Assembly (NCBI RefSeq): GCF_005116645.1
Contig: NZ_SWCM01000021.1
Span: forward strand, 1-64,000
From: Desulfopila sp. IMCC35006
GTDB lineage: Bacteria; Desulfobacterota; Desulfobulbia; Desulfobulbales; Desulfocapsaceae
Direction of reading: 5' to 3'
DNA: 64,000 nucleotides
Of this stretch, positions 43,799-53,397 are shown piece after piece; within the stretch, counting starts at the first letter, position 1, and each line of letters starts with the position of its first letter. Made by a program: the position numbers and the translations under genes. Below the pieces are notes generated by a model that was not told the origin of the DNA, did no database searches, and worked only from the letters and a program-made list of their open reading frames with translations.

Positions 43799-44632
43799 TT
43801 ATTTTGTTTTAGCTGCCTTGGCTTTTGAGGTGATTTCAGCCAAACTTGATTCAAGATCAGTGATTTTTTGTGACAGAAATTCGATTTTTGCTGTAAGACT
43901 CCCCCGCTTTTCAGCGTGTTCCTGAGTGAGAGTGATCATCTGTTGATTGGTTGTATCTTTCACTTGTTGAAGTTCAGCTCTTAATTTCTCAAGAGCATTG
44001 TCCTTGTTTTGCAGTCGGGTCTTAATGTCGGTGAGGGTTTCTTGAGTTGCAATGCCCTTCTGTTCTGCAAGAGCAATTATGTTTTTTTGCTCCATTATCT
44101 TGGTCGCAGCTTCGGCAAGCTCTGTTTTTGATTTACGAGCTTCCTTGGCTTCAGCGTCGAGATCCGCTAGGCGAGCATTAAGAGATGTTTCTTTTTCCTT
44201 CCATGCGCTTTGCAGAGCCTCTAAACTATTTGCCTGTTTTTCCAGGCCGGTTAGTTTTTCTTCGAGGGTGATCTTAGCTTGAGTGATTTCTTCACTATTC
44301 AGTTTACTCTCTTTCAGGTTTTCTTTTAATTCAGCAATCTCGACCTTTGTTTGTTCTACCTGCTCTTGAGCTTTTGATATTGCAACTTCTTTATCATTGT
44401 GAGCGATTTCCAGAAAACCTACAACAACCCTTTGGATCTGTGCAAGAGCAAGGTCGACCTTTTGCCTTTCTCGATAAACAGGAGAGCCGGTATCTGTCTC
44501 GACCTGCCTCTCTTTAAAGGTGGCAATGAGAGTAGCAACAAAGTCCTCTTGTTTCATGCCGGTCTGATCAGAGAGGTTTTTGAACTCTTCTTTTACTTCG
44601 TCGCTCAATCTGATACTTAATGGTGTTCCCAT
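43799..44632 (-). CDS. Ribbon-helix-helix coiled-coil DNA-binding protein (KfrA-like layout)
   Basis: This 277-residue protein starts at the ATG two codons inside the longest frame. Residues about 5-45 (TPLSIRLSDEVKEEFKNLSDQTGMKQEDF) form a CopG-type ribbon-helix-helix. The rest, from about 75 to 270, is a long coiled coil rich in Glu, Lys and Ala. The layout is like KfrA-type plasmid proteins, which bind their own promoters and help plasmid stability, although KfrA uses a different DNA-binding fold. It is the third gene placed behind the R leader, so it might bind R and control all copies. Confidence 0.7.
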   Translation of the reverse strand: MGTPLSIRLSDEVKEEFKNLSDQTGMKQEDFVATLIATFKERQVETDTGSPVYRERQKVDLALAQIQRVVVGFLEIAHNDKEVAISKAQEQVEQTKVEIAELKENLKESKLNSEEITQAKITLEEKLTGLEKQANSLEALQSAWKEKETSLNARLADLDAEAKEARKSKTELAEAATKIMEQKNIIALAEQKGIATQETLTDIKTRLQNKDNALEKLRAELQQVKDTTNQQMITLTQEHAEKRGSLTAKIEFLSQKITDLESSLAEITSKAKAAKTK

Positions 44633-44762
44633 TTTCAAACCCCTTTTTTGTTGTAAACATTAAACCCCTTTAAAAAAGGGTGTTTACACCGTAATACATG
44701 TATTACATAATGTAAACATTAAAGCTATAACTGTTGGTAGATGCGATTACAGTCCTTTTCAA

Positions 44763-45535
<773 letters not shown>

Positions 45536-45700
45536 TTAAAAGCTTTAAACTTGTCCGCGGTTATAAGATTGGAAAAAGCAACATCACGGTTGCACGAAAG
45601 CACTTGTTATTACTATTATTTAGTTTTAAATGATAGTAAGATTCAATCGTTATATCATGATGTGTTTAATGAAACCAAATATCAATTAAGAGGATCGTAA

Positions 45701-46099
45701 ATGAACGACTTTTTGAGAATTATTACCCACGCCCGTCGTTTTAAAAGTGCAGTAAAAGAAATAGGCGTTGAACAATTGGAAGAAGTTAAGATCAAACTTC
45801 AAAAGATTATTGATGACCGAATTGCCGAGGAAGAAGCTGCAAGGATTGAGAACGCTGAGAAGATCGAGAAAATTCAAAAATATAAAGAGTTGCTAGCTGA
45901 AGATGGTATTGATCCAGGTGAATTACTGGACGGATCTTCAGAGAAACAAGGTAAAAGAGCTCCGCGTCAACCAAAGTATGAAATTTGGAGTGAAAAAGGA
46001 GAACATATTACTTGGACAGGACAGGGACGTATGCCTAACGTTTTTAAAGCCCGTATTGATGGCGGCGAAACGCTTGATACGTTTCTGATTGATCAGTAA
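45701..46099 (+). CDS. H-NS-family nucleoid protein
   Basis: This 132-residue protein has an N-terminal helical oligomerisation region (about 1-65). The C-terminal H-NS DNA-binding domain PKYEIWSEKGEHITWTGQGRMPN contains the TWTGQGRMP core loop that reads AT-rich minor grooves. A GAGG site precedes the ATG. Plasmid-borne H-NS proteins silence the AT-rich genes of the plasmid and ease carriage in a new host. The AT-rich transfer genes here would be natural targets. A hairpin with a T-containing tail follows. Confidence 0.9.
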   Translation: MNDFLRIITHARRFKSAVKEIGVEQLEEVKIKLQKIIDDRIAEEEAARIENAEKIEKIQKYKELLAEDGIDPGELLDGSSEKQGKRAPRQPKYEIWSEKGEHITWTGQGRMPNVFKARIDGGETLDTFLIDQ

Positions 46100-46108
46100 G
46101 TTTTTAGT

Positions 46109-46140
46109 AGAGAAAGGCTTTCTCTGTTGAGAGAGTCTTT
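46109..46140 (+). terminator. Terminator-like hairpin after the H-NS gene
   Basis: AGAGAAAG and CTTTCTCT pair closely at 46109-46124, followed by a second GAGAGAGTCTTTC stretch. It begins 10 bp after the stop codon. The rest of 46141-46465 includes GAACGTTTGTTC at 46203-46214 and TTGTTCT repeats near 46411-46432, which could be resolvase or LexA-type sites. Confidence 0.55.
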
Positions 46141-46465
46141 CAGCTAACCTCTTTTCGTAAGCAGTTGCAGCAAACACCGTTTTGTCGGTTGACAATAAAG
46201 TATCATACTGAACGTTTGTTCGGTTTTTACTTCATTTAAAGAGTAGGACGAAAAAAGGAGGCAACCTTGTAGATGTCTCCTTTTTTTAATAAGGCCAATT
46301 TCTTGCCTATCGGCTTGTACCAAAAACCTTCGTTTTCGGAACACGGTTGTGAAATTCTCTCCTGACACTTTTTCGTCAATTGCAAAGCTCAATTTATGTT
46401 CCAAAACATTGTTCTAAAATGATTGTTCTGTTATTGTAGCCAAAAAACGTTTTAGGAATATTAAT

Positions 46466-47050
46466 ATGCTCATTGGATATGCCCGTGTCTCGACCATGGA
46501 TCAAAACCCGCAAATGCAAATCGACGCTCTTGAGCAGGCTGGATGCAAACGGATTTTTATAGAAAAAATTTCAGGTGCAAAGAAAAACAGGCCCGAGTTG
46601 AAAGCGGCACTAGATTATGCGAGAGAGGGAGACACGCTTGTTGTCTGGAAATTGTCACGATTAGCAAGATCTATCAGGCAAATCATAGCAACCTCTCTTG
46701 ATCTTGAGCAGCGAAAAATAACGCTAAAGGTACTAACTCAAAAGATTGATACAGGAACGCCGGAAGGGCGTTTATATTTTCACATGACCGCCGCATTCGA
46801 TGAATTCCAAAGGGAATTGATTGTAGAAAATACCCGAGCCGGTCTTGCAGCTGCTCGCAAAAGAGGACGTAAGGGTGGGCGACCGCCAAGCATGACTGAG
46901 GATATAATCCGCAATACTGAGTCTATGATTAAAGATACCGAAAATTACCCGTTCATATCAGATATTATCAAGCAACTCGCTATTGGACGAACAACTTTCT
47001 ATCGCCACTTTCCGCCTCAAAGGATTGATGAGATTAGACAATTAGAATGA
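46466..47050 (+). CDS. Serine resolvase/invertase C
   Basis: This 194-residue recombinase has YARVSTMDQNPQMQIDAL with the catalytic serine, KLSRLARSIRQI, the E-helix FDEFQRELIVENTRAGLAAARKRGRKGGRPP and a C-terminal helix-turn-helix (IIKQLAIGRTTFYRHFP). The LARS variant and IVENT distinguish it from resolvases A and B. Plasmids often carry such an enzyme to resolve dimers, so this may be backbone. Short TTGTTCT repeats upstream may be its sites. Confidence 0.88.
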   Translation: MLIGYARVSTMDQNPQMQIDALEQAGCKRIFIEKISGAKKNRPELKAALDYAREGDTLVVWKLSRLARSIRQIIATSLDLEQRKITLKVLTQKIDTGTPEGRLYFHMTAAFDEFQRELIVENTRAGLAAARKRGRKGGRPPSMTEDIIRNTESMIKDTENYPFISDIIKQLAIGRTTFYRHFPPQRIDEIRQLE

Positions 47051-47110
47051 AAATTTGAGGTGGTGGAATTTCTGGAACAAGGTATTGAAACACAAGGAGC
47101 TAGAAAAAAC

Positions 47111-47608
47111 ATGGAAGAAAACAACAATCTAATAAGCAAATCAGATCTAGGCAAAGGATTAGCAGATGCCGCTATACAAGCATTATTAGAAAGTAGAGGT
47201 TTAAAAATTGAAGATGTAAAAACCAAGACAGCTCATCATAAAAGAATATCAGAAGCAATTGCACGTCTAGAAAAAGAAAAAAAACTAGAAGAACTTAGTG
47301 TCTTCTGTTCACGAATAAAATTATCGTTTAACGATGAAAATTTTAAGAAATTAAGTGAATTAGCAAATATTGAGTCGAAAAAGTATTTAACGCATTATGC
47401 TGATTCAGTGGATTTTGACACATGTAGTGAAGAAATTGTATATAACTATTTTATTAATATCCAAATTCCTGAAAATCTATTTGGATTTTCGAAAGAGTTT
47501 TTTCTAAGCTGTCTATTCACCTTAGTTGTAGCTTATATTACAGGAAAAAATGCTGAAAAAGATAAAGAAGAAATACTAAAAGCAATAAAAGAAATAAATA
47601 AGGGATAG
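47111..47608 (+). CDS. Hypothetical protein with C-terminal membrane helix
   Basis: This 165-residue protein starts at the ATG after AAGGAG; a longer frame from GTG 47060 is less likely. The N-terminal half is helical and charged (SKSDLGKGLADAAIQALLESRG). A single hydrophobic segment (about 125-145, FFLSCLFTLVVAYITG) lies before a basic tail. It follows resolvase C by 60 bp, but its AT-rich codon use suits an accessory gene. No family is recognised. Confidence 0.55.
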   Translation: MEENNNLISKSDLGKGLADAAIQALLESRGLKIEDVKTKTAHHKRISEAIARLEKEKKLEELSVFCSRIKLSFNDENFKKLSELANIESKKYLTHYADSVDFDTCSEEIVYNYFINIQIPENLFGFSKEFFLSCLFTLVVAYITGKNAEKDKEEILKAIKEINKG

Positions 47609-47653
47609 CAAATCTATAATGGTTTCCCCTTTGTATATCAGGTTTAATGTTTT

Positions 47654-47848
47654 GGTATCAAAAGCTCTGTTGCCGGCGCGACCAGGTGCCGTGTTTTGAT
47701 ACCACTAATTTAACGGCCCTGGTTAGTCCCGGTCAGATCGGGAGCCGGTGGTCTGTTGGGGTGGTATCAAACCAACCGCCAGCCAGTATCCCTCAATCTG
47801 TAATTTTTCTTTCAGAAAATTTAAAAAATTACCCCAACTACAAGTTTC
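47654..47848. repeat. E3: hairpin element, left border of the defence island
   Basis: GGTATCAAAA (47654-47663) and TTTTGATACC (47694-47703) enclose CCGGCGCGACCAGGTGCCG. A further GGTATCAAA lies at 47763. From 47676 to 47847 the sequence matches 61360-61530 at roughly nine bases in ten and in the same direction. E3 and E4 therefore bracket 13.5 kb as direct repeats. Confidence 0.8.
47723..47845 (-). pseudogene. 3' remnant of the small gene at 61407-61631
   Basis: The last 40 codons of the small gene at the right border (SWGNFLNFLKEKLQ ... SRSDRD) are preserved here without their start. Upstream the frame joins unrelated sequence. It is a duplication scar of the island insertion and is probably not expressed as a protein. 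Confidence 0.7.
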
Positions 47849-48183
47849 TGCACTAAAGCTGAGATGTGGGATGTAAATATAGTAGGTAACTTGAAAATAT
47901 AGTTGGTAAACTAATTCGTCCAATTTGGATTAGGCATCTGTTTAAATTGTTAATATTTCGGATTTATATTCTTGTTTGTTACCAACTAATATTTTTGAAA
48001 ATTATCATGATGGAAATGGCCACAAACCAAAAGTTACCATCTTTATTTTATCTCAAGAAAACCAGAAACGAAAAAACAGTAACTTCCAACGCATTTAGTT
48101 ACTGACTTTATTTTACTCCTACATTCGTCCCAATACCATTCCGACATGGTACCGGTGCTCTGTTCTTATCATCTGGGACCAGA
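47849..48183. other. AT-rich spacer without a gene
   Basis: I see no coding sequence here. GTTGGTAAAC (near 47911) and TTACCAAC (near 47988) are inverted, and AGTTACTG-type words recur near 48070-48110. It may hold the end of the SEC-C transcript. Confidence 0.4.
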
Positions 48184-48876
48184 TTAAAAGGAATATTTGT
48201 TGGAATGTTTTATGTACGCTTTTTTCTCCTGAATAGCCTCGGAAAACTTCATGGATAACATCATCGCCCAAAGAGCGGGCCTGAAATTTCCACCCTTGTT
48301 AATCATCCGCTGCTCATATTTATTGAAGATATCAAGCGGAGCGTTTTCTTTTATGTTTCCTTCGTTCTTATTGTAATAATTTACAGCTGCCACAAGGCTT
48401 TCGTCCGAGTGCTCCTCATCCAGCTCCAAAACCCTTAATATTTCAAGCAATCCGTCTTTTTTAGTCTGCTCGTATTGTTTTTCCAGGTAGTCATAATATG
48501 GTTCTGGTTCAAAACCATCGTAGCGGTTCTCGCCTTCATCCTCGGTTTCCATGGGTTCCGGCAGGCCGTATTCATCGCCATACACCACCATTGTTTTATC
48601 AAGCTTATCGGAGCTTCTATCCAGTTCCTCTAAAAGAGCATGCGCTTCAGACGTGTCAAGTTCATCGTCACGGGCCATGTTTAAAAGGTCCATTCTTGTC
48701 AATTCATGATCTACAAAGCCTCCAAGCAGATCGGCTAACAACGCCTCTTGCCTACCGATATTTTTATTGGGGGAATCGGAATTATCTACACCAAGTAACG
48801 TCTTAAGGCTTTTACAGCATTTTTTATATTTTTTCCCGCTGCCACACGGACACGGTTCGTTTCGACCAATTTTCAT
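48184..48876 (-). CDS. SEC-C motif protein
   Basis: This 230-residue cytoplasmic protein begins with a SEC-C zinc motif (GRNEPCPCGSGKKYKKCC, residues 4-21), followed by acidic helical sequence with EDEGENRYDGFEPEPYYDY. SEC-C motifs bind zinc and often serve as adaptors to ribosomes, SecB or other proteins. It overlaps the upstream gene by 4 bp, so the two form a coupled operon. The body of the protein matches nothing I recognise. Position inside the island suggests a defence or toxin-antitoxin role. Confidence 0.75.
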   Translation of the reverse strand: MKIGRNEPCPCGSGKKYKKCCKSLKTLLGVDNSDSPNKNIGRQEALLADLLGGFVDHELTRMDLLNMARDDELDTSEAHALLEELDRSSDKLDKTMVVYGDEYGLPEPMETEDEGENRYDGFEPEPYYDYLEKQYEQTKKDGLLEILRVLELDEEHSDESLVAAVNYYNKNEGNIKENAPLDIFNKYEQRMINKGGNFRPALWAMMLSMKFSEAIQEKKAYIKHSNKYSF

Positions 48877-49400
48877 TTATGCCCCTTTGGAATAATTGCG
48901 GGTCTCATATGTTTTGATTCATTTTGATGTTTTTTTTTTCGCTTGATGAACGATATGTTTTTGAAAGCCCATTTATTGACCTTTTTGGCACACTTAAGCA
49001 TTAGAGTTGGAGGGTAGTTTTTGATAGAAGAACCATACCTTACTTGATTGGGGAACATTGATGCTTTCTCTTGTTCAAAATCAAGAAGCTTCCCCACTGT
49101 CATATAGGGTACTTGCTTGTCTGGACTTTCGGCAAAAAGCTTGGCTGCAGATCCTTTTTTGTCTCCTTTAAAATCACAAGTAGAAAGGGCTTTCTTGAGC
49201 TTGGCAAATTTGTGTGACATCCCCTTAATTTCCTTCAAAGAATACCCAGCTTTCTCAAGTAAAGCTTTTATCGATATCTCACAGGAGACTAAACTTAAAT
49301 ACAAAATTGCTCTGTCAGTATCCGGTTCGACTGGCTTAACTTGCGAAAGACTTTCCGCTGCTTCAATCAGTCTTTTGCTAAACTCTAAACTAAACTCCAT
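48873..49400 (-). CDS. HEPN-like helical protein, operon partner of the SEC-C protein
   Basis: This 175-residue protein has a helical N-terminal half with the pattern RAILYLSLVSCEISIKALLEKAGYSLKEIKGMSHKFAKL. That resembles HEPN-type proteins, where a helix with KALL is followed by a turn and a histidine. The R-x4-H RNase motif is not evident, so it may be a non-catalytic member. A very basic tail (FIKRKKKHQNESK) could bind nucleic acid. It is the first gene of the two-gene operon. Confidence 0.5.
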   Translation of the reverse strand: MEFSLEFSKRLIEAAESLSQVKPVEPDTDRAILYLSLVSCEISIKALLEKAGYSLKEIKGMSHKFAKLKKALSTCDFKGDKKGSAAKLFAESPDKQVPYMTVGKLLDFEQEKASMFPNQVRYGSSIKNYPPTLMLKCAKKVNKWAFKNISFIKRKKKHQNESKHMRPAIIPKGHK

Positions 49401-49795
49401 AGTTCACCCTCTCGTATGTTTTGATTCAAATATCCCCGAACCTAGATGATACACCATTGTTTCGGCCATGGTCGGTGGCACAAGAAAGCGCTCCTACCCT
49501 AGTAGATTTCTCCATAAAAATTCTCCTCCCCCATAGGCAAATTTGCACAGGACCTAATATATATTTTATTTTTTTACTCACTTTTGTCTGTTTCTCCATT
49601 GGTCTACTTCAGCATTAATCTATTTCGTAGAGCATCTGTGCTTAGGCTGGGAATGCAAAAACGCGCATTGCCTGTAGTGCAATTTCACACTACCCCTCAT
49701 GCAAATTCGAATACTGGTGTGATTTGACTTACATGGAATAACAAGTATATATATATGTTGTAGATGTAAGTTTAATATAACATATAGGATAATTT
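49401..49795. promoter_or_regulatory. Divergent intergenic region
   Basis: These 395 bp separate the SEC-C operon (leftward) from the HTH gene (rightward). I see no gene. An AT-alternating stretch near 49744-49758 and a CATATAGGATAA word before the HTH start could be promoter elements. The HTH protein is placed to regulate both sides. Confidence 0.45.
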
Positions 49796-50263
49796 ATGAC
49801 AAAAATTACCAAGAAAGAAATATCTGAAACTCTGGTCCAAAATGAAAAGAAGTGGACTAAGGAATTAATGGCAGCTGGCTGGACAGTAATTCCTTCTATC
49901 ATCCTGGAGAAGCAAAGTGCATTGGGGCTTACCCCAACTGATGTCAATGTGCTCCTCCAACTTGCTAAACACTGGTGGTATCAGGACCAACCACCAAGAC
50001 CATCAAAGAAAGCTATTGCTGATTGTATGGGTGTGAGTCCCAGTACTGTTCAACGATCAATTGCTCGTTTGGCGGAGGCTAGTTTTATTATACGAAAAGA
50101 GCGGTTTAACTCTGCTGGAGGGCAGACAGCAAACAGTTACCATTTCGATGGATTGATAGAGGCCGCGAAACCTTTCGCAGTTGAGCATGTTGAGGAAATG
50201 GAAGAACACAAAAAGAGAGTGGCAGAAACGCGTCGAAGAAAACGACCCGCTAAAAAGAAGTGA
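49796..50263 (+). CDS. HTH-domain regulator of the defence island
   Basis: This 155-residue protein carries a winged or MarR/GntR-like helix-turn-helix at about 70-110 (SKKAIADCMGVSPSTVQRSIARLAEASFI), preceded by GWTVIPSIILEKQSALGLTPTDVNVLLQLAKHWW. The C-terminus is a basic, charged tail. Similar small HTH proteins occur beside defence operons. It may repress the divergent SEC-C pair or the DUF499 system that ends facing it. A replication-initiator-type HTH is an alternative reading. Confidence 0.65.
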   Translation: MTKITKKEISETLVQNEKKWTKELMAAGWTVIPSIILEKQSALGLTPTDVNVLLQLAKHWWYQDQPPRPSKKAIADCMGVSPSTVQRSIARLAEASFIIRKERFNSAGGQTANSYHFDGLIEAAKPFAVEHVEEMEEHKKRVAETRRRKRPAKKK

Positions 50264-50276
50264 TGAAGAGGGCGAT

Positions 50277-50411
50277 ATGATGGAGATATGGAGCGAGTTA
50301 TTAAAAGAATATGGGCCATGGGGTGTAATGTTGCTGGTTGGGGTATATATCCTTCTGAGGAGCAGTTTTACTATCAGTTATCCTCGTGATAACAAATCGA
50401 AGAAACAATAA
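50277..50411 (+). CDS. Small membrane protein after the HTH gene
   Basis: This 44-residue protein starts 14 bp after the HTH stop, from MMEIWSELLKEYG. A single membrane helix (about 16-31, WGVMLLVGVYILL) precedes a short basic tail. It is too short for a family call. The 277 bp that follow, up to the helicase gene, hold no gene. Confidence 0.5.
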   Translation: MMEIWSELLKEYGPWGVMLLVGVYILLRSSFTISYPRDNKSKKQ

Positions 50412-50688
50412 TTATGGACACATTGTTTAATGCAGGTCAGCTCCAGTGAGCTCTTTGATCCTCCAGAGGCACACGTCTTTTTGGAGGTGATCTGCTTTGA
50501 CTCAAGGAAGCCTGGTTAAGTTATCTGATATGACCCAAACTAAGGATTGCCATGGGATAACTCTTTCATAAATTTTGTTTATGAGTCAGCCAAATCCTTT
50601 CCAGAGCATATCCCTCTGTGTGGAATTTTAGGATGGCTCATCAACTTATTTACAGCACTTTACAGACTCAAACCTTCTCCTGTGGATT

Positions 50689-53397
50689 TTACCACCCTCG
50701 TACAAGTACTCTTTTTTTGTCTTCTTCATCCAATACTATTGCACAACTCTCCCAGTCAATATCACTCACCCGGTTATACTTTTCATCGAAGGGATGTTTG
50801 GGGTGAACGGATTCGATCAGTTTTTTCGCTTCTTCCACCTCGCCGTTGGCAACATCAATCCAGACATCCTCCAGGACATCAGGGATCTGGCCAAACAAGC
50901 CGTGTATATCCTCTAAGCGGCTGGAAAGAAGTTCATGCACCCGGTCTTCGACCGATCCCATGTAACGCATATTGTAAACGTTTATTTCATCCAAGGCCTG
51001 ACCGATTCGCTGGATACGGCCCTTCCTTTGCTCCAAGCGAGTTGGGTTCCATGGAAGGTCGAGGTTAATCAAAGTCCCCAGTCGCTGCAGGTTCAATCCT
51101 TCACTGGCAGCGTCAGTACCAAGCAGTAGTCGAATCTCTCCTGTGCTGATCTTAAACTTCAGGTCATCCCGTGACATCTTATTGAAGATTCCTGCCAGCA
51201 TAGTCCCGGAATTAACACCACCCGCATAAATGCCGACGATTTCGTCACTCAAGTCCGCCGATAACTGCTTGGCAAGCCACCAGATAGAATCAAAATACTG
51301 AGAAAAAACTATACAGCCCTTTGCTAACCAACCTTGTCCAACAAGATATTCTTCTACTTTTTTATATTTAGGATCTTTGTCCTGACTGGCATCAAGGGCT
51401 TTCAAACAACGACTCAGTGCAGATCGTTCAGCATCGGTTATATTCTTCATGTTTTCGCGATCCGCATTGACGACAGCATCATCTTCTTCCTCAAACAACG
51501 AGGCGTTGACAATGTTCTCTTGAGAACCCCATTCATTAAGCATTTTCTCAGTTGTTTGCCGACCGGCATAAATAGTACTACCAATACGCCTGAGCAGGAG
51601 AGTTTTCAAAAAACCAGCCCCTTTGACCCTCTTGCTCAGAAGGCTACAAAATTCTTCAGCCGCCTGATAAGCATCTTGGAGATAGGGTGGCAGTATAACA
51701 GCCTCACCCGGCTCTTCTCCAAAAAGTTTAACTCGTACCGGTTTCAAATAGGGTTCGCCTGTAGCAGGGTCAATTGTCTCCTCAAGAAATTCCCTGGTAC
51801 GCCTGACAATATGACGGATAAAAGGATTGTGCCCGCGACCAAACTCTGGAATAACATTTCTTAAACGGGTAATTTCAGGTGGCCGTAAAAATTCAAGGCT
51901 ATCTCCGGCTGCTACATAATCTCTGTCTTTTAGACCAAGTTTTCTTCGTAATAGCTTAAAATCACGACTCTCAGCAGCAGGGGGCATTGGGTTTCTGATC
52001 CAGCGCCATGCCTCCCCAAGCTCCTCCGAAATTTTCGTCTCTCCCATGATAACGGGAATGACCTGATCAGGCCGTCGCCACCTGCTCATTGAATTGCCGA
52101 AGACCATATCATTGCCGGTGGCGAGGATATCCAAGAGGTCCCAGGCTTCAATGGGATGCAGTTGTACTGGAGTTGCCGTAGCAAGGAGTAGGCTTTTGGT
52201 GCGAGGGCTGATTTCCCGGAGAAAACGCATCAGATTGTTTGGTTCAGCTCTTTCAAACATAGCTTGCTCATTTACCTTGCGACGGCGAGCTCGGTGGGCT
52301 TCATCCACGATAATACATTCAAACTGCATCAGTTTCAGGTGATCTGCAACCTCGGAACCAGAAGTGATAAGTCCCTGCGACATTATACCAATACGTCGAG
52401 GACATTTTTTAATCGATTCCGAACCTGTTGACGGGTAGACGATTCCCTGCTCATCAATCCATTCCCGCCCGGTCCAAACAGCAGAAGGTATACCAAGAAG
52501 ATCGCGTAGTTCATCTTGCCACTGCAAAGTCAGAGGTTTTGGGACAATGACCAGGGCAGGTTTATCACCTTGCAGCACCATGAGCATCGCGCTTAAGGCC
52601 AGTTGCACCGTCTTACCAAGGCCGACCTGGTCTGCCAGGATAAAACGAGCTCCGCCTATTTTATGGGCCTCAAAGGCCAATTTGATAAAATATTTCTGGT
52701 GGGCCCACAATCCATACTCTTTTCGATAAACTGGAGTCTCAACAACACCAGATGCCGGATCATTTCCAGATTTTTCCCTCCAGGTGTCAACGGGTATCTC
52801 TTCTCGCAGTGACAGCCGTTTGATGTCCTTTATAACAAACTCACTTAACGCGATGGCATCCGGATGGTTCCATAGTGACTCAAATTCCTCCTGGACCCAC
52901 TGCACCGCCGCTTCTGAATCATCTTCCCAAACCAATTCATAGTTGAGTTTCCAGGCAGTGAGACTTTCATTTGCACTGCCCATGAAACAGGTTTTCCGAC
53001 CGTTCTTATAACCAATCACCCCTGCTTTACCATGTATCAGACCAAAGACCGCATCCGGCAATATCCTAACTTCGAGTTTACCTGTTACCAACAGGTAAAA
53101 AAGACGACTAAAACGATCTCTACTTTTCCTACCAAGTTTTTCTGGTTCCCCTGCGCACCATGACTTTCGCAGGGCATGCTGTGCTGCTTTGGCAGTACTG
53201 ACATCACGTTGATCAATCTCTGAATTGCAGACAACCCTGATTTTCCCATCCAGTGCCTCCAACTGCTCACCAGCAACTTCCAACAAGGAAGACCTGAAAA
53301 AACCAGCAATTCGGTCATAAGAAACCGCTCCCTCAAGCCGATCCCTAATGAATGAGGTTTCAAGCGACAGGCGACGAGATGAGAAACGGGAAATCAT
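50689..53397 (-). CDS. PLD-nuclease/SF2 helicase of the DUF1156 defence system
   Basis: This 902-residue protein has a phospholipase-D-type domain at about 1-190 with one HKD-like motif (HGKAGVIGYKNG, then GSANES). A SNF2-type superfamily-2 helicase follows: Walker A ADQVGLGKT at about 255, DEAH box VDEAHRARR at about 355, and C-terminal motifs GTDAASEGLNLQ and RLEQRKGRIQRIGQ near 770-810. It probably translocates on DNA and cuts it with the PLD domain. Its ATG directly follows the methylase stop, so it is the last gene of the operon. Confidence 0.88.
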   Translation of the reverse strand: MISRFSSRRLSLETSFIRDRLEGAVSYDRIAGFFRSSLLEVAGEQLEALDGKIRVVCNSEIDQRDVSTAKAAQHALRKSWCAGEPEKLGRKSRDRFSRLFYLLVTGKLEVRILPDAVFGLIHGKAGVIGYKNGRKTCFMGSANESLTAWKLNYELVWEDDSEAAVQWVQEEFESLWNHPDAIALSEFVIKDIKRLSLREEIPVDTWREKSGNDPASGVVETPVYRKEYGLWAHQKYFIKLAFEAHKIGGARFILADQVGLGKTVQLALSAMLMVLQGDKPALVIVPKPLTLQWQDELRDLLGIPSAVWTGREWIDEQGIVYPSTGSESIKKCPRRIGIMSQGLITSGSEVADHLKLMQFECIIVDEAHRARRRKVNEQAMFERAEPNNLMRFLREISPRTKSLLLATATPVQLHPIEAWDLLDILATGNDMVFGNSMSRWRRPDQVIPVIMGETKISEELGEAWRWIRNPMPPAAESRDFKLLRRKLGLKDRDYVAAGDSLEFLRPPEITRLRNVIPEFGRGHNPFIRHIVRRTREFLEETIDPATGEPYLKPVRVKLFGEEPGEAVILPPYLQDAYQAAEEFCSLLSKRVKGAGFLKTLLLRRIGSTIYAGRQTTEKMLNEWGSQENIVNASLFEEEDDAVVNADRENMKNITDAERSALSRCLKALDASQDKDPKYKKVEEYLVGQGWLAKGCIVFSQYFDSIWWLAKQLSADLSDEIVGIYAGGVNSGTMLAGIFNKMSRDDLKFKISTGEIRLLLGTDAASEGLNLQRLGTLINLDLPWNPTRLEQRKGRIQRIGQALDEINVYNMRYMGSVEDRVHELLSSRLEDIHGLFGQIPDVLEDVWIDVANGEVEEAKKLIESVHPKHPFDEKYNRVSDIDWESCAIVLDEEDKKRVLVRGW

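Noticed and set aside
46203-46214. LexA-type SOS box GAACGTTTGTTC
   Set aside because: It matches a GAAC-N4-GTTC pattern once, but sits 250 bp from the resolvase start and among AT-rich repeats; too weak to call.
47648-47703. E hairpins as integron attC or Xer dif sites
   Set aside because: The GGTATCAAAA arms match neither the RYYYAAC/GTTRRRY cores nor a 28-bp dif layout.
50547-51068. 173-codon plus-strand frame
   Set aside because: Most of it is antisense to the helicase C-terminal motifs; the product has no recognisable domain.
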